27,091 bases of DNA. Origin: a virus. The notes below the pieces were generated by a model that saw only the letters and a list, made by a program, of their open reading frames with translations, made no database searches and was not told where the DNA came from. Shown one piece after another: positions 1 to 6,745 of this stretch. Position 1 is the stretch's first letter, and every line of letters begins with the position of its first letter. Where the stretch lies: the IMG/VR virus record IMGVR_UViG_3300013233_000230, positions 1-27,091 of that record. The stretch is one strand, 5' to 3'. A program made the position numbers and the translations under genes.

Positions 1-219
1 CACACACACTCACTACATATATACATGGGGGGTCTGCAATCTGGAGCGTAGGGGATTTTAGGGGGAGCTGTTAGGCCATGGCTGGTTCGGAACGGAAACG
101 GCGGAACACCAACGCGAACGGAACACGACGCTCAGGCTACGAATTTGGACAGTTGATGCTCTTAGGCATTCTGCGGACGTAAAAAAGGGGTGACAAGTTT
201 CCCTGCCACCCCGTGGGTG
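1..219. other. Non-coding left edge
   Basis: No supported gene enters from the left edge: all three rightward frames are closed by stops within the first 85 bases, and the leftward strand has only very short frames without a ribosome binding site. The first 25 bases are a CA/TA-rich simple stretch. At 88-126 the hexamer CGGAAC occurs three times (88, 102, 119), two of the copies extending to CGGAACAC 17 bases apart, with a GGAAAC variant between them. The terminator of the leftward gene lies at 181-212. Otherwise nothing is recognised here. Confidence 0.6.
181..212 (-). terminator. Rho-independent terminator of the leftward gene
   Basis: Read on the minus strand, a 9-bp stem (GGGGTGGCA paired with TGTCACCCC, one G-U pair; plus-strand arms 204-212 and 187-195) encloses an 8-base loop and is followed by six T residues (plus-strand A run 181-186). 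It begins 7 bases past the stop codon of the gene at 220-672, the expected place for an intrinsic terminator. Confidence 0.85.
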
Positions 220-672
220 CTATAGTTCTAGCTTGGGTGCGTCGGCCGCGATGGCTTCAGCGCGTTGTAACTGCATTTTCGCGTGTGCGAGCTTCACCGT
301 TGGGTGTTTCTTTGTGGCTTTTCGTGTAGCCTCGTCCATTTCGTTCCATTTCGCAAGGCACAGGGCGTATTCCTTACCCGTGGCTTCGGCTAATGCCTCA
401 ACCCATAGGCCGCCCGTCGAGCCTCCACCGGCACGATTCCAAGAACCTTGCTCGATGCTCGCTAGGGATGCATAGAATGCCTCCTTCGCTGTCGCAAGGC
501 TTTCCGCTCCACTATAGCTATCGCCTAGTTTCTGCGCTAAGCCATGCACTGCGGCACGTTGCACCATATCCTCGGGTAGATCATTCAAATAGACAATCTG
601 TTCCGCTCCATCAACAAAGTTAAAACGTACGAAGTTCGCGCCTTGGGTCTTGCCAGCTATTTTTGTAGCCAT
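220..672 (-). CDS. Conserved phage hypothetical protein (150 aa)
   Basis: The only leftward gene in the window. It starts at ATG with a good ribosome binding site (AAGGA about 8 bases upstream) and ends just before a strong terminator, so it forms its own transcription unit. I recognise the general pattern of a small protein common in podoviruses: an N-terminal beta-like part ending in a 'LPE-x-hydrophobic' stretch, then H-G-L-x-Q-K-L-x-D-S-Y-S-G-A (about residues 43-56), a glycine-rich turn followed by WVEALA (about 82-95), and a helical, Ala/Lys-rich C-terminal half. No catalytic motif, signal peptide or membrane segment is visible. The function is unknown. Being soluble, small and separately transcribed away from the structural block, it might be an early or regulatory protein, but that is inference. 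Confidence 0.8.
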   Translation of the reverse strand: MATKIAGKTQGANFVRFNFVDGAEQIVYLNDLPEDMVQRAAVHGLAQKLGDSYSGAESLATAKEAFYASLASIEQGSWNRAGGGSTGGLWVEALAEATGKEYALCLAKWNEMDEATRKATKKHPTVKLAHAKMQLQRAEAIAADAPKLEL

Positions 673-691
673 AATAATATTCCTTCTCAGT

Positions 692-713
692 GGCGAGGGG
701 ATCGCGCCTCGCC
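692..713 (-). repeat. Perfect 7-bp hairpin in the leader of the leftward gene
   Basis: GGCGAGG (692-698) and CCTCGCC (707-713) form a perfect inverted repeat with an 8-base loop, just upstream of the ribosome binding site of the gene at 220-672. It could be an operator or a 5' leader hairpin that influences translation or RNA stability. No run of T follows on either strand, so it is not a terminator. Confidence 0.5.
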
Positions 714-847
714 TTCGCGTGTATTAGTATATTCGCATATTGTAAAATAACGTCAGATCGGGGAACGCCCTATCTATAAAACAGAGCTTACGCGCATTCG
801 CAAACAATGTCCACAACTATCTCGTTAAAAATGCAAAAAGATTTCCA

Positions 848-889
848 CCCCACATAATCAGCACCCCACCATCACCCCCACGCCACCCC
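848..889 (-). other. Four G-runs on the minus strand (possible G-quadruplex)
   Basis: The plus strand has C-runs at 848-851, 864-867, 875-879 and 886-889. On the minus strand these are four runs of at least four G, separated by 6, 7 and 12 bases. This fits a G-quadruplex motif except that one loop is longer than the usual 7-base limit. There is almost no G on the plus strand through this stretch. Confidence 0.4.
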
Positions 890-943
890 TGCATTTCGTC
901 TATATCTATGTCCACTAGTCTGATCGCGTGAATTTCAAATTTA

Positions 944-978
944 AATGCTTGCATTATGCTTTTCAAAACGCAAGCATT
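944..978. repeat. 9-bp inverted repeat upstream of the late promoter
   Basis: AATGCTTGC (944-952) is repeated inverted as GCAAGCATT (970-978) with a 17-base spacer; the left arm itself continues to GCATT (951-955), giving an extra AATGC/GCATT palindrome. It lies about 40 bases upstream of the -35 box at 1018. The spacing fits a binding site for a dimeric regulator or terminase, which is inference. Confidence 0.45.
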
Positions 979-1017
979 CGCCGAACACCCGACACCCGAC
1001 AACTCAGCGCTTTTTCC

Positions 1018-1046
1018 TTGACACCTGCGCGGGCGCGTGATAGAGT
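1018..1046 (+). promoter_or_regulatory. Sigma70-type promoter for the structural block
   Basis: A perfect -35 box TTGACA (1018-1023) is followed by a 17-base spacer and TAGAGT (1041-1046, four of six matches to TATAAT), with TG one base before it (1038-1039), an extended -10 element. The start point would be near 1053, giving a leader of about 25 bases with AAGGGAG (1064-1070) 7 bases before the terminase small-subunit start. The spacer contains the GC-rich GCGCGGGCGCG. Confidence 0.75.
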
Positions 1047-1077
1047 CCCGGCATATTAAACACAAGGGAGTCGCCCG

Positions 1078-1710
1078 ATGAGCAGCCACAAACAGCATTA
1101 CATTACCAGTTCCGCCATGCGGTACAACGAGATTGCCGACTGGCTTATCATGAATCCGCACAAGGGGAACAAGCGTGAGTGTGCGATCCGGTTCGACATC
1201 TCGCAGGCCTGGCTTTCCACCGTGATCAACACGGATGCGTTTCGTGCCCTGATGGAAATGAAGCAAGAGGCGCTGTTCACCGAGGTGGTCGTTCCCGTCA
1301 AAGAGAAACTCATGGGGCTGGCCGACCGCGGCGTGGAGCGTCTAGGCGAAGTGCTGGATGAAACCACGGACGAGCGCCTAGTGCACGACATCACCAAGAC
1401 CAGCCTGTCCTTACTCGGCTTTGGTGCATCGAAGGCCACCGAGGTCAACATTAATAACAACGTCCAGACCAACACAGTCAACGTGAATGCGGACGCCCTA
1501 GCCGATGCAAGAGCTCGACGCACAACGCACTACCAGGAGAAGCAAATTGAAGATACAAGTGGCACCCCTGCCCTGCAAGACCAATCCCTGCCCAAAGGGC
1601 TTTCGCACGATATCGAATCTGGAATGGGCGAAACCCGCGATGTCCGTACCCTCGATGTTCACAGCGCCACGACGTTACACGGGACTGAGAAAGAAGGGAG
1701 TGGTGTATGA
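1078..1710 (+). CDS. Terminase small subunit-like DNA-binding protein
   Basis: First gene of the rightward block, 210 aa, with a strong ribosome binding site (AAGGGAG, 7-base spacing). Residues about 15-50 look like a helix-turn-helix: an R-Y-N-E-I-A-D-W-L helix, then K-R-E-C-A-I-R-F-D-I-S and W-L-S-T-V-I-N as the recognition helix. This is the usual arrangement of podoviral small terminases that bind the packaging site. A helical middle follows, then an Asn/Val-rich segment and a low-complexity hydrophilic tail. The last 71 bases overlap the next gene in another frame, which may explain the unstructured tail. The role is packaging-site recognition and stimulation of the large subunit. The identification rests on the HTH, size and position two genes before the large subunit; the motif match alone would not prove it. 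Confidence 0.7.
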   Translation: MSSHKQHYITSSAMRYNEIADWLIMNPHKGNKRECAIRFDISQAWLSTVINTDAFRALMEMKQEALFTEVVVPVKEKLMGLADRGVERLGEVLDETTDERLVHDITKTSLSLLGFGASKATEVNINNNVQTNTVNVNADALADARARRTTHYQEKQIEDTSGTPALQDQSLPKGLSHDIESGMGETRDVRTLDVHSATTLHGTEKEGSGV

Positions 1711-2080
1711 GGAGCGGGCACAAAAGTACCTTAGCCATCGGCATGGTCAGGCCTACGTACCCAGCCCCTGGTTCCAGTACAAAGAAACAAATGAGACTCG
1801 GGTTCGCTATTGCCAGCCTGATGGTCTTTTATTCAGCAAGGATCTCAGCGTTATCACGATTGTGGAAGTCAAGCTTAAGCACACTGCGAAAGCCTGGTGG
1901 CAACTTAAGCACAAGTATCTGCAAGTGGTGCGTTATTGCTATCCTTGGGCTACTATCCATTTTGTTGAACTGGTCAAATGGTACGACATCTCAATACCCT
2001 TCCCCGAGGAAGTCGCATTGCGTGCGGACTTACGAGACGCTCAAGGCTCTCAAATTCAGGTAACAATATGGAAACCCTAA
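1640..2080 (+). CDS. PD-(D/E)XK superfamily nuclease between the terminase genes
   Basis: About 146 aa from ATG 1640 (ATG 1655 is an alternative; the open frame continues back to 1505 but only within the small terminase gene). The fold signature is clear: Q-P-D-G-L-L-F, a short beta-turn, then I-V-E-V-K, which is the PD...(E)xK core of the restriction-endonuclease-like nucleases, followed by a Trp-rich helix (AWWQLKHKYLQ) and another hydrophobic strand. The N-terminus has a basic R-R-Y-T-G-L-R-K-K patch followed by V-Y-E-E-R-A-Q-K-Y-L, where a Glu may complete the active site. It overlaps the small terminase gene by 71 bases and the large terminase gene by 13 bases. Likely roles are trimming or resolving replicating DNA for packaging, or host DNA degradation; which one is unknown. 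The start is uncertain because neither ATG has a strong ribosome binding site (GGAATGGG lies 11 bases before 1640). Confidence 0.7.
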   Translation: MSVPSMFTAPRRYTGLRKKGVVYEERAQKYLSHRHGQAYVPSPWFQYKETNETRVRYCQPDGLLFSKDLSVITIVEVKLKHTAKAWWQLKHKYLQVVRYCYPWATIHFVELVKWYDISIPFPEEVALRADLRDAQGSQIQVTIWKP

Positions 2081-3561
2081 ACGAAACACAGGAACTACTG
2101 AATCTCGGCGCAACCGACGGAGAGTTTTACTGCCGTCAATGGTTCCCCCGAGCCTTCCGTGACACCTCGCCCCCAATGCACCGCGAGGTGTGGGATGCCC
2201 TCGAAGGCATGAACCGTTATGTGAGTGTCGAGATGTTCCGTGGGGCGGCCAAAACGACACTCCTCCGTGCGTTCGCATCAAAGCGGATCGCATACGCTGA
2301 GTCTCGTACGATCCTGTATGTCTCGGAAACGCAGGATCACGCCAAGCGATCTGTACGCTGGATCAAGCGACAGATACTACACAACACCGCGTGGGCTAAC
2401 TTCTTTCAGCTATCCCTCGGAACTAAGAAAACAGATGAATGGCTTGAAATACACCACGGAGTGGAAGACACTCCAATCACTATACTCGCCGTTGGAATCA
2501 CAGGTCAAACTCGTGGAATTAACTTGGACGATTATCGACCCGACCTTATCATCGTCGACGATCCGTGTGACGAGGAGAACACTCATACAGCAGAGCAACG
2601 TAAGAAGATTAGCGATCTCTTCTTCGGAGCTCTTGGCAAAAGTCTTGCACCTCCAACAGAAGCGGACAATGCACTTATGTGCTTACTTCAGACGCCGCTC
2701 CACGCGGAAGATCTGATCTCGTCCTGTGGAAAGGATCCGCAGTGGGTGAGCAAGAAGTTCAGCTGCTTTGACGCGGAAGGAGAGTCCCTCTGGCCTCAGC
2801 GTTTCCCTACAAAGTTTCTCGCGGATGAAAAGGCGGCACATGCAGCCCGGAATCAGATGCCCCTGTGGTTACGTGAGATGGAATGTAAGATAGTGGATGA
2901 AGCGACCTCGGCCTTTCGCGAGAAGTGGTTGAAGCCGATCCCCCCTGAGATAGATGTACACGACCTGCTTAACGAGGGCGGTAAAGCCTTCCTTTGGATC
3001 GACCCTGTGCCGCCACCATCCGAGCGTGAAATCGCCAATGGTCTAAAGGGTAAGGACTTTGAGTGCCTTGCCGTGGTGGTGAAGTATCGAAACGCTGTCT
3101 ATTTAGCCGACTACTCGATGAACCGAGGGCATGATCCCGATTGGACTGTCATGGAATTTTGGAGGCTCGTCGATACCTGGAGGGTCACTAAATTCGGAGT
3201 AGAGACAGTGAACTACCAGCGTACGCTTAAATGGCTTATCGAAAAGTCCATGAAACAGCGTGGGCGTTACATACAATGTTACATCCCTGATAAGCAGGAT
3301 CGGCGCAAGAAGTCTTACCGCATTATCGACTCACTGACTGGGATAACCTCACAAGGCCAGTTTTATGTATCCTTTACACAGCACCCTGAGTTCGTGGAAC
3401 AGTTTATATCATACCCGAGTGTAGCACACGACGATGTGATAGAGGCTGTTTCCGAGGCCACACGCATAGCGCAGGAATCCCTTTTGCTCGACGACCTATC
3501 AGATCGTTACGACGACGACGAAGAGCTTGAATACTTAGATTACAATGGAGGTTGCCCGTGA
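2068..3561 (+). CDS. terL: Terminase large subunit (packaging ATPase-nuclease)
   Basis: 497 aa from ATG 2068, which has AGG 7 bases upstream; an upstream in-frame start at 1978 lies inside the nuclease gene and is less likely. The N-terminal ATPase shows a deviant Walker A (F-R-G-A-A-K-T-T, residues 57-64, Lys62), a coupling-like S-E-T-Q-D (86-90) and Walker B L-I-I-V-D-D (160-165) followed by acidic residues. The C-terminal RNase H-like nuclease has W-I-D-P (310-313, Asp312), G-V-E-T (377-380, Glu379) and H-D-D-V-I-E-A (454-460), the usual three acidic positions. An acidic tail ends the protein. It cuts concatemeric DNA and drives it through the portal encoded directly downstream, with which its stop codon overlaps (GTGA). 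Confidence 0.95.
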   Translation: METLNETQELLNLGATDGEFYCRQWFPRAFRDTSPPMHREVWDALEGMNRYVSVEMFRGAAKTTLLRAFASKRIAYAESRTILYVSETQDHAKRSVRWIKRQILHNTAWANFFQLSLGTKKTDEWLEIHHGVEDTPITILAVGITGQTRGINLDDYRPDLIIVDDPCDEENTHTAEQRKKISDLFFGALGKSLAPPTEADNALMCLLQTPLHAEDLISSCGKDPQWVSKKFSCFDAEGESLWPQRFPTKFLADEKAAHAARNQMPLWLREMECKIVDEATSAFREKWLKPIPPEIDVHDLLNEGGKAFLWIDPVPPPSEREIANGLKGKDFECLAVVVKYRNAVYLADYSMNRGHDPDWTVMEFWRLVDTWRVTKFGVETVNYQRTLKWLIEKSMKQRGRYIQCYIPDKQDRRKKSYRIIDSLTGITSQGQFYVSFTQHPEFVEQFISYPSVAHDDVIEAVSEATRIAQESLLLDDLSDRYDDDEELEYLDYNGGCP

Positions 3562-5576
3562 GCAACATAACACTTAAATACGGTTCAGAAAAACATAAGA
3601 AACTACTAGACGCACTTAAGAATAGAAAGCGTCTTTGGTACAAGGACACGGCCACAAAGCGTGAGCGCTGGAAAAAGGACTTAGAAACGCACAGGGCCTA
3701 CGTGCACGAGTCGACTGATGACGCCATGCGCAAGAACAAGGCAGGGCAAACGAACGTGGGCGAGTACACACAGATCACAGTGCCTTACTCTTACGGCTTA
3801 GTTATGGCGTTCCACACGTACCTATCCTCCGTGTTCCTTGCGCGTAGCCCTGTGTTACAGTACCAGGAGCGTCATGGTTCCTCGGACACGAACGTCCAGG
3901 CTGTTGAAGCTATTATGGACTACCAGACTAACATCGGTGGGCATCTTGTACCATATTACGTCTGGCTGATGGATGCAACGAAACACGGGCTTGGCGTCGT
4001 CGGTACGTACTGGGAGGACGAAATGATACGTGTGTCGAAGATCATTGAGGAGAAACCTAGCTTCGGTGGCTTCGAAATCCCAGGTGTAGCGGCTCGAAAG
4101 GTCAAGCGTACTATAGAAGTTCCTGGCTATAAGGGCAACAAACTGTTCAACGTACGACCTCATGACTTTATCTTCGACACACGCGTCTCACTCAACCAGT
4201 TTCAAACAGGGGAGTTTGCAGGGCGTATGCTGGATCTCTCGTGGTTGGACGTACTTGACGGTGCAGAAGCTGGACGTTACATCAACATACGTGAGCTTAA
4301 GCGTATGTCCCGTAAGGGCGGTGGTACTTATGACGAGCACCGCGATTACGACGAAGGTATCGTGGATCTACCTCGTGGCGAAAACGATAACGTGGGCTAT
4401 GACCCTACTGAGGAAATGAACATTCCCGAAACTGGGAGACTTGAGGGCTACGAGCTCTTCATTCGCTTGGTGCCAAGCAACTGGGGCTTAGGTAAGTCGA
4501 ACAAGAGCGAGAAGTGGGTGTTCACCGTTGCGAATGACGTGATTATCGAGGCGCGTCCGTTCGGGGAGCTGCACGATAAGTTTCCGTACGGCGTGATAGA
4601 AACTGAGATTGATGGGCATACGCTTTTCAAACGCTCAATGCTTGAAATCAGTGAGCCGCTTAACAATGTGCTATCGTGGCTTATTAACACCCACTTCTTC
4701 AACATTCGCAAGACGCTGAATAACTCGTTTGTGGCAGATCCGAGCCGCATCGTCATGAAGGATTTCAAGAATCAAGAACAGGGCATGATGATTCGTATGC
4801 GACCTGAGGCTTATGGGCAGCCTATTGCAAGTATGGTACACCAGTTTCAAACGCAGGACGTTACAGGGACGCACATGCAGGACACGAAGGTTATTACAGA
4901 GCTTATGCAACAGATAACTGGTGTGAATTCCCAGCTTATGGGAATGCTTACGGGCGGAGGTCGCAAGACCGCAACGGAAGTACGTGGCTCAACAGGCTTT
5001 TCGATGAACAGGCTCAAGACGCAGGCGGAGTACATCAGCGCTATGGGTTTTGCTCCACTGTCGCAAATGATGGTACAGTCCACGCAGCAGCATCTCGACA
5101 TCGAAAGGCGTTACAAGCTAACGGGGGATCTTATGCCCTCAGGTCAACGTGACGTTATGGTTTCGCCCGAGTCGATTACAGGCTTTTGGGACTATATAGC
5201 TGTAGATGGCACGATGCCTGTCGACAAGCTTGCGCAAGCGAACCTGTGGAAGGAGCTTATGATGGGTATGGGGCAGAACGAGCAGCTTATGCAGGAGTAC
5301 GATATAGGCTCCGTGTTCGCATACACCGCGCAGTTAAGTGGCGCAAAGAATATCGGACGATTTAAAGTCCAAGCTATGCAAGATGAACAGCTTCAATCTG
5401 AGGTTGAGAAAGGCAACATGATACCAACGGGAGAATCCAATGGAAACACCACAGTCTCAGACGAGACCTTCACCCCAAGACAGCGCTCTGGAAGACTTGA
5501 CGACGGAAGACTTGAAGATACAGCTAACCGCATTAACGAATCTAAGCAACTCCCAGGGGTGGGACCACTATCGTAA
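3558..5576 (+). CDS. Portal protein (head-tail connector)
   Basis: 672 aa from GTG 3558, chosen because a perfect GGAGG (3547-3551) lies 6 bases upstream; an in-frame TTG at 3552 is too close to it. The start overlaps the terL stop as GTGA. Size, position between terL and scaffold, and sequence character fit a podoviral portal: a basic helical N-terminus, a Tyr-rich helical segment (PYSYGLVMAFHTY near residue 80) leading into a membrane-free mixed alpha/beta clip/stem region, the conserved-looking stretch with GLGVVGTYWE (about 149-158), and a Gln/Met-rich helical C-terminal barrel-like portion. Twelve copies would form the DNA channel at one capsid vertex. Its last 137 bases also encode the start of the next gene in another frame. 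Confidence 0.85.
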   Translation: MSNITLKYGSEKHKKLLDALKNRKRLWYKDTATKRERWKKDLETHRAYVHESTDDAMRKNKAGQTNVGEYTQITVPYSYGLVMAFHTYLSSVFLARSPVLQYQERHGSSDTNVQAVEAIMDYQTNIGGHLVPYYVWLMDATKHGLGVVGTYWEDEMIRVSKIIEEKPSFGGFEIPGVAARKVKRTIEVPGYKGNKLFNVRPHDFIFDTRVSLNQFQTGEFAGRMLDLSWLDVLDGAEAGRYINIRELKRMSRKGGGTYDEHRDYDEGIVDLPRGENDNVGYDPTEEMNIPETGRLEGYELFIRLVPSNWGLGKSNKSEKWVFTVANDVIIEARPFGELHDKFPYGVIETEIDGHTLFKRSMLEISEPLNNVLSWLINTHFFNIRKTLNNSFVADPSRIVMKDFKNQEQGMMIRMRPEAYGQPIASMVHQFQTQDVTGTHMQDTKVITELMQQITGVNSQLMGMLTGGGRKTATEVRGSTGFSMNRLKTQAEYISAMGFAPLSQMMVQSTQQHLDIERRYKLTGDLMPSGQRDVMVSPESITGFWDYIAVDGTMPVDKLAQANLWKELMMGMGQNEQLMQEYDIGSVFAYTAQLSGAKNIGRFKVQAMQDEQLQSEVEKGNMIPTGESNGNTTVSDETFTPRQRSGRLDDGRLEDTANRINESKQLPGVGPLS

Positions 5577-5787
5577 CACGCTGAAGTCGCAAGTTGAGAC
5601 ACGCAAGAACACTGTGTGTTTCAGCCCATGTACCTCTGTAGACCAGGCTATGGCTGCAGAGTTTATCAAAGGGGAAGTGTCTGGGTTCTACCAGACCATG
5701 AACCTCTTGGAGTTAATTATCGAGGCGATAGACGCTGAGGTAGAAAGTCGCAAATTAAATACTGAGGAGCTTGACAATGAAGATTAA
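5440..5787 (+). CDS. Small conserved head-region protein overlapping the portal gene
   Basis: 115 aa. ATG 5440 has a good ribosome binding site (GGGAG, 6-base spacing) inside the portal gene, so 137 bases are read in two frames. The N-terminal third (the overlapped part) is polar and acidic; the rest is helical with W-D-H-Y-R-N-T-L-K-S-Q-V-E-T-R (about 42-56) and a C-terminal amphipathic helix. Similar small proteins with a Trp-containing helix often sit between portal and scaffold genes in podoviruses, but I cannot name a function. The end overlaps the scaffold gene start by 11 bases. Confidence 0.75.
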   Translation: METPQSQTRPSPQDSALEDLTTEDLKIQLTALTNLSNSQGWDHYRNTLKSQVETRKNTVCFSPCTSVDQAMAAEFIKGEVSGFYQTMNLLELIIEAIDAEVESRKLNTEELDNED

Positions 5788-6727
5788 TTATGTTTATATA
5801 GGCAAATACCGTGAACAAGAGGAGGGTGGAATACCTCCAGCAGGTGGTGGTAACAAAGGAGCCGAGGGAGCAGCTCCGCAAGAGACACCCCCTGAAGATC
5901 ACGGTAACGACACTGTCCCAGATGAGATCAGTCCTTGGGATGCACTAAACAAGGACTTTGAAACTGACGACTCAGATGATGACGAATTTGCTTTAGACAT
6001 ACCTGAGGAAATACCTCCTGTAGTGCCCGAAGAAATTACTCCTGTTGAGCCTGAGGCTGTGGAAGTGTCGAATGATCCTGAGGAAATACCGACGGAGACT
6101 CCTGCACCAACGCCCCCTGAAGAACAACCGACCGAAGATGTAAAACCGCAGGTTCCGGAAACGACACCTGCCCCGACGAATGAGGAAATTGAAGTTCAGC
6201 GCAAGCAAATGCTTGATGGGCTTGAAAAGCAATTCCAACTTTCTGAGGAAGAATCTCTGCAGATGGTCACTGACCCAGCAAAGGTTATGCCGAAGTTAAT
6301 GGCTAGACAGTTCGCGGATATGTATGAATCAGTAATGGGTTCACTCCGACAACATCTACCTGCAGCTATACAGCATAATATACAGACTACGAAAGCTCAG
6401 GCCTCCAAAGCCGATCAGTTTTTCACAGCCTGGCCTAAGCTAGATCGAGTGGCACATGGGGCTGACATCGCGAATGTTTCGCAGATGTATTCACAGCTAA
6501 ACCCTGGCGCTACAGAGGAACAGGTTATACAGAACGTTGGTTTACAGGTTATGTTGCATCATGGGATTACACCCGAGGCGCTCGCACCACAAGCTAACGC
6601 TCCAGTACCGCCTGCCCCTCCAAGGCAGCCAGCATCTGTTCACGGTGGTAGTCTTACACCTCAGCAGTCGGGCAATGAATGGGCGTCTATGGCAGACGAA
6701 CTTCTTGTTGACGATTCAGACTTTTAA
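5777..6727 (+). CDS. Capsid scaffolding protein
   Basis: 316 aa from ATG 5777, with GAGGAG 7 bases upstream (a TTG two codons earlier is less likely). Residues about 15-130 are extremely rich in Glu, Asp, Pro and Thr, with repeated P-E-E-I/T-P units. The C-terminal half is helical with Gln/Ala/Met and ends in a short Pro-rich linker and an acidic W-A-S-M-A-D-E-L-L-V-D-D-S segment. This acidic-disordered plus helical-C-terminus build, and the position directly before the major capsid gene, are typical of podoviral scaffolds, whose C-terminus binds the capsid protein and which leave or are degraded during packaging. No protease motif is visible. Confidence 0.85.
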   Translation: MKINYVYIGKYREQEEGGIPPAGGGNKGAEGAAPQETPPEDHGNDTVPDEISPWDALNKDFETDDSDDDEFALDIPEEIPPVVPEEITPVEPEAVEVSNDPEEIPTETPAPTPPEEQPTEDVKPQVPETTPAPTNEEIEVQRKQMLDGLEKQFQLSEEESLQMVTDPAKVMPKLMARQFADMYESVMGSLRQHLPAAIQHNIQTTKAQASKADQFFTAWPKLDRVAHGADIANVSQMYSQLNPGATEEQVIQNVGLQVMLHHGITPEALAPQANAPVPPAPPRQPASVHGGSLTPQQSGNEWASMADELLVDDSDF

Positions 6728-6745
6728 ATTTATTGGAGTAATATT

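Larger units (their letters stand above)
673..1077. other. Divergent intergenic regulatory region
   Basis: About 400 bases separate the leftward gene from the start of the rightward structural block. I see no credible gene here; a frame of 149 codons on the minus strand from 1266 overlaps the small terminase gene antisense and has no ribosome binding site. The region holds a leader hairpin (692-713), an A+T-rich stretch (720-800) that could contain the leftward promoter, a C-run element (848-889), a 9-bp inverted repeat (944-978), a tandem 7-bp repeat CACCCGA (986-999) and a strong rightward promoter (1018-1046). Its place next to the terminase genes makes it a candidate packaging-initiation (pac/cos) or control region, which is inference. 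Confidence 0.6.

Noticed and set aside
88-126. Replication-origin iterons (CGGAAC repeats)
   Set aside because: Only three short copies with irregular spacing and no A+T-rich unwinding stretch or replication gene nearby; chance occurrence is likely.
817-1266. Long leftward frame in the intergenic region and into the small terminase gene
   Set aside because: No ribosome binding site, runs antisense through the terminase gene and the promoter at 1018-1046, and the product has no recognisable domain.
1098-1523. Leftward frame antisense to the small terminase gene
   Set aside because: Shadow of the coding strand: composition follows the terminase codons, and there is no start signal.
5993-6238. 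Arg/Phe-rich leftward frame in the scaffold gene
   Set aside because: Antisense to the Glu/Pro-rich repeats of the scaffold; its odd composition is a direct result of that.
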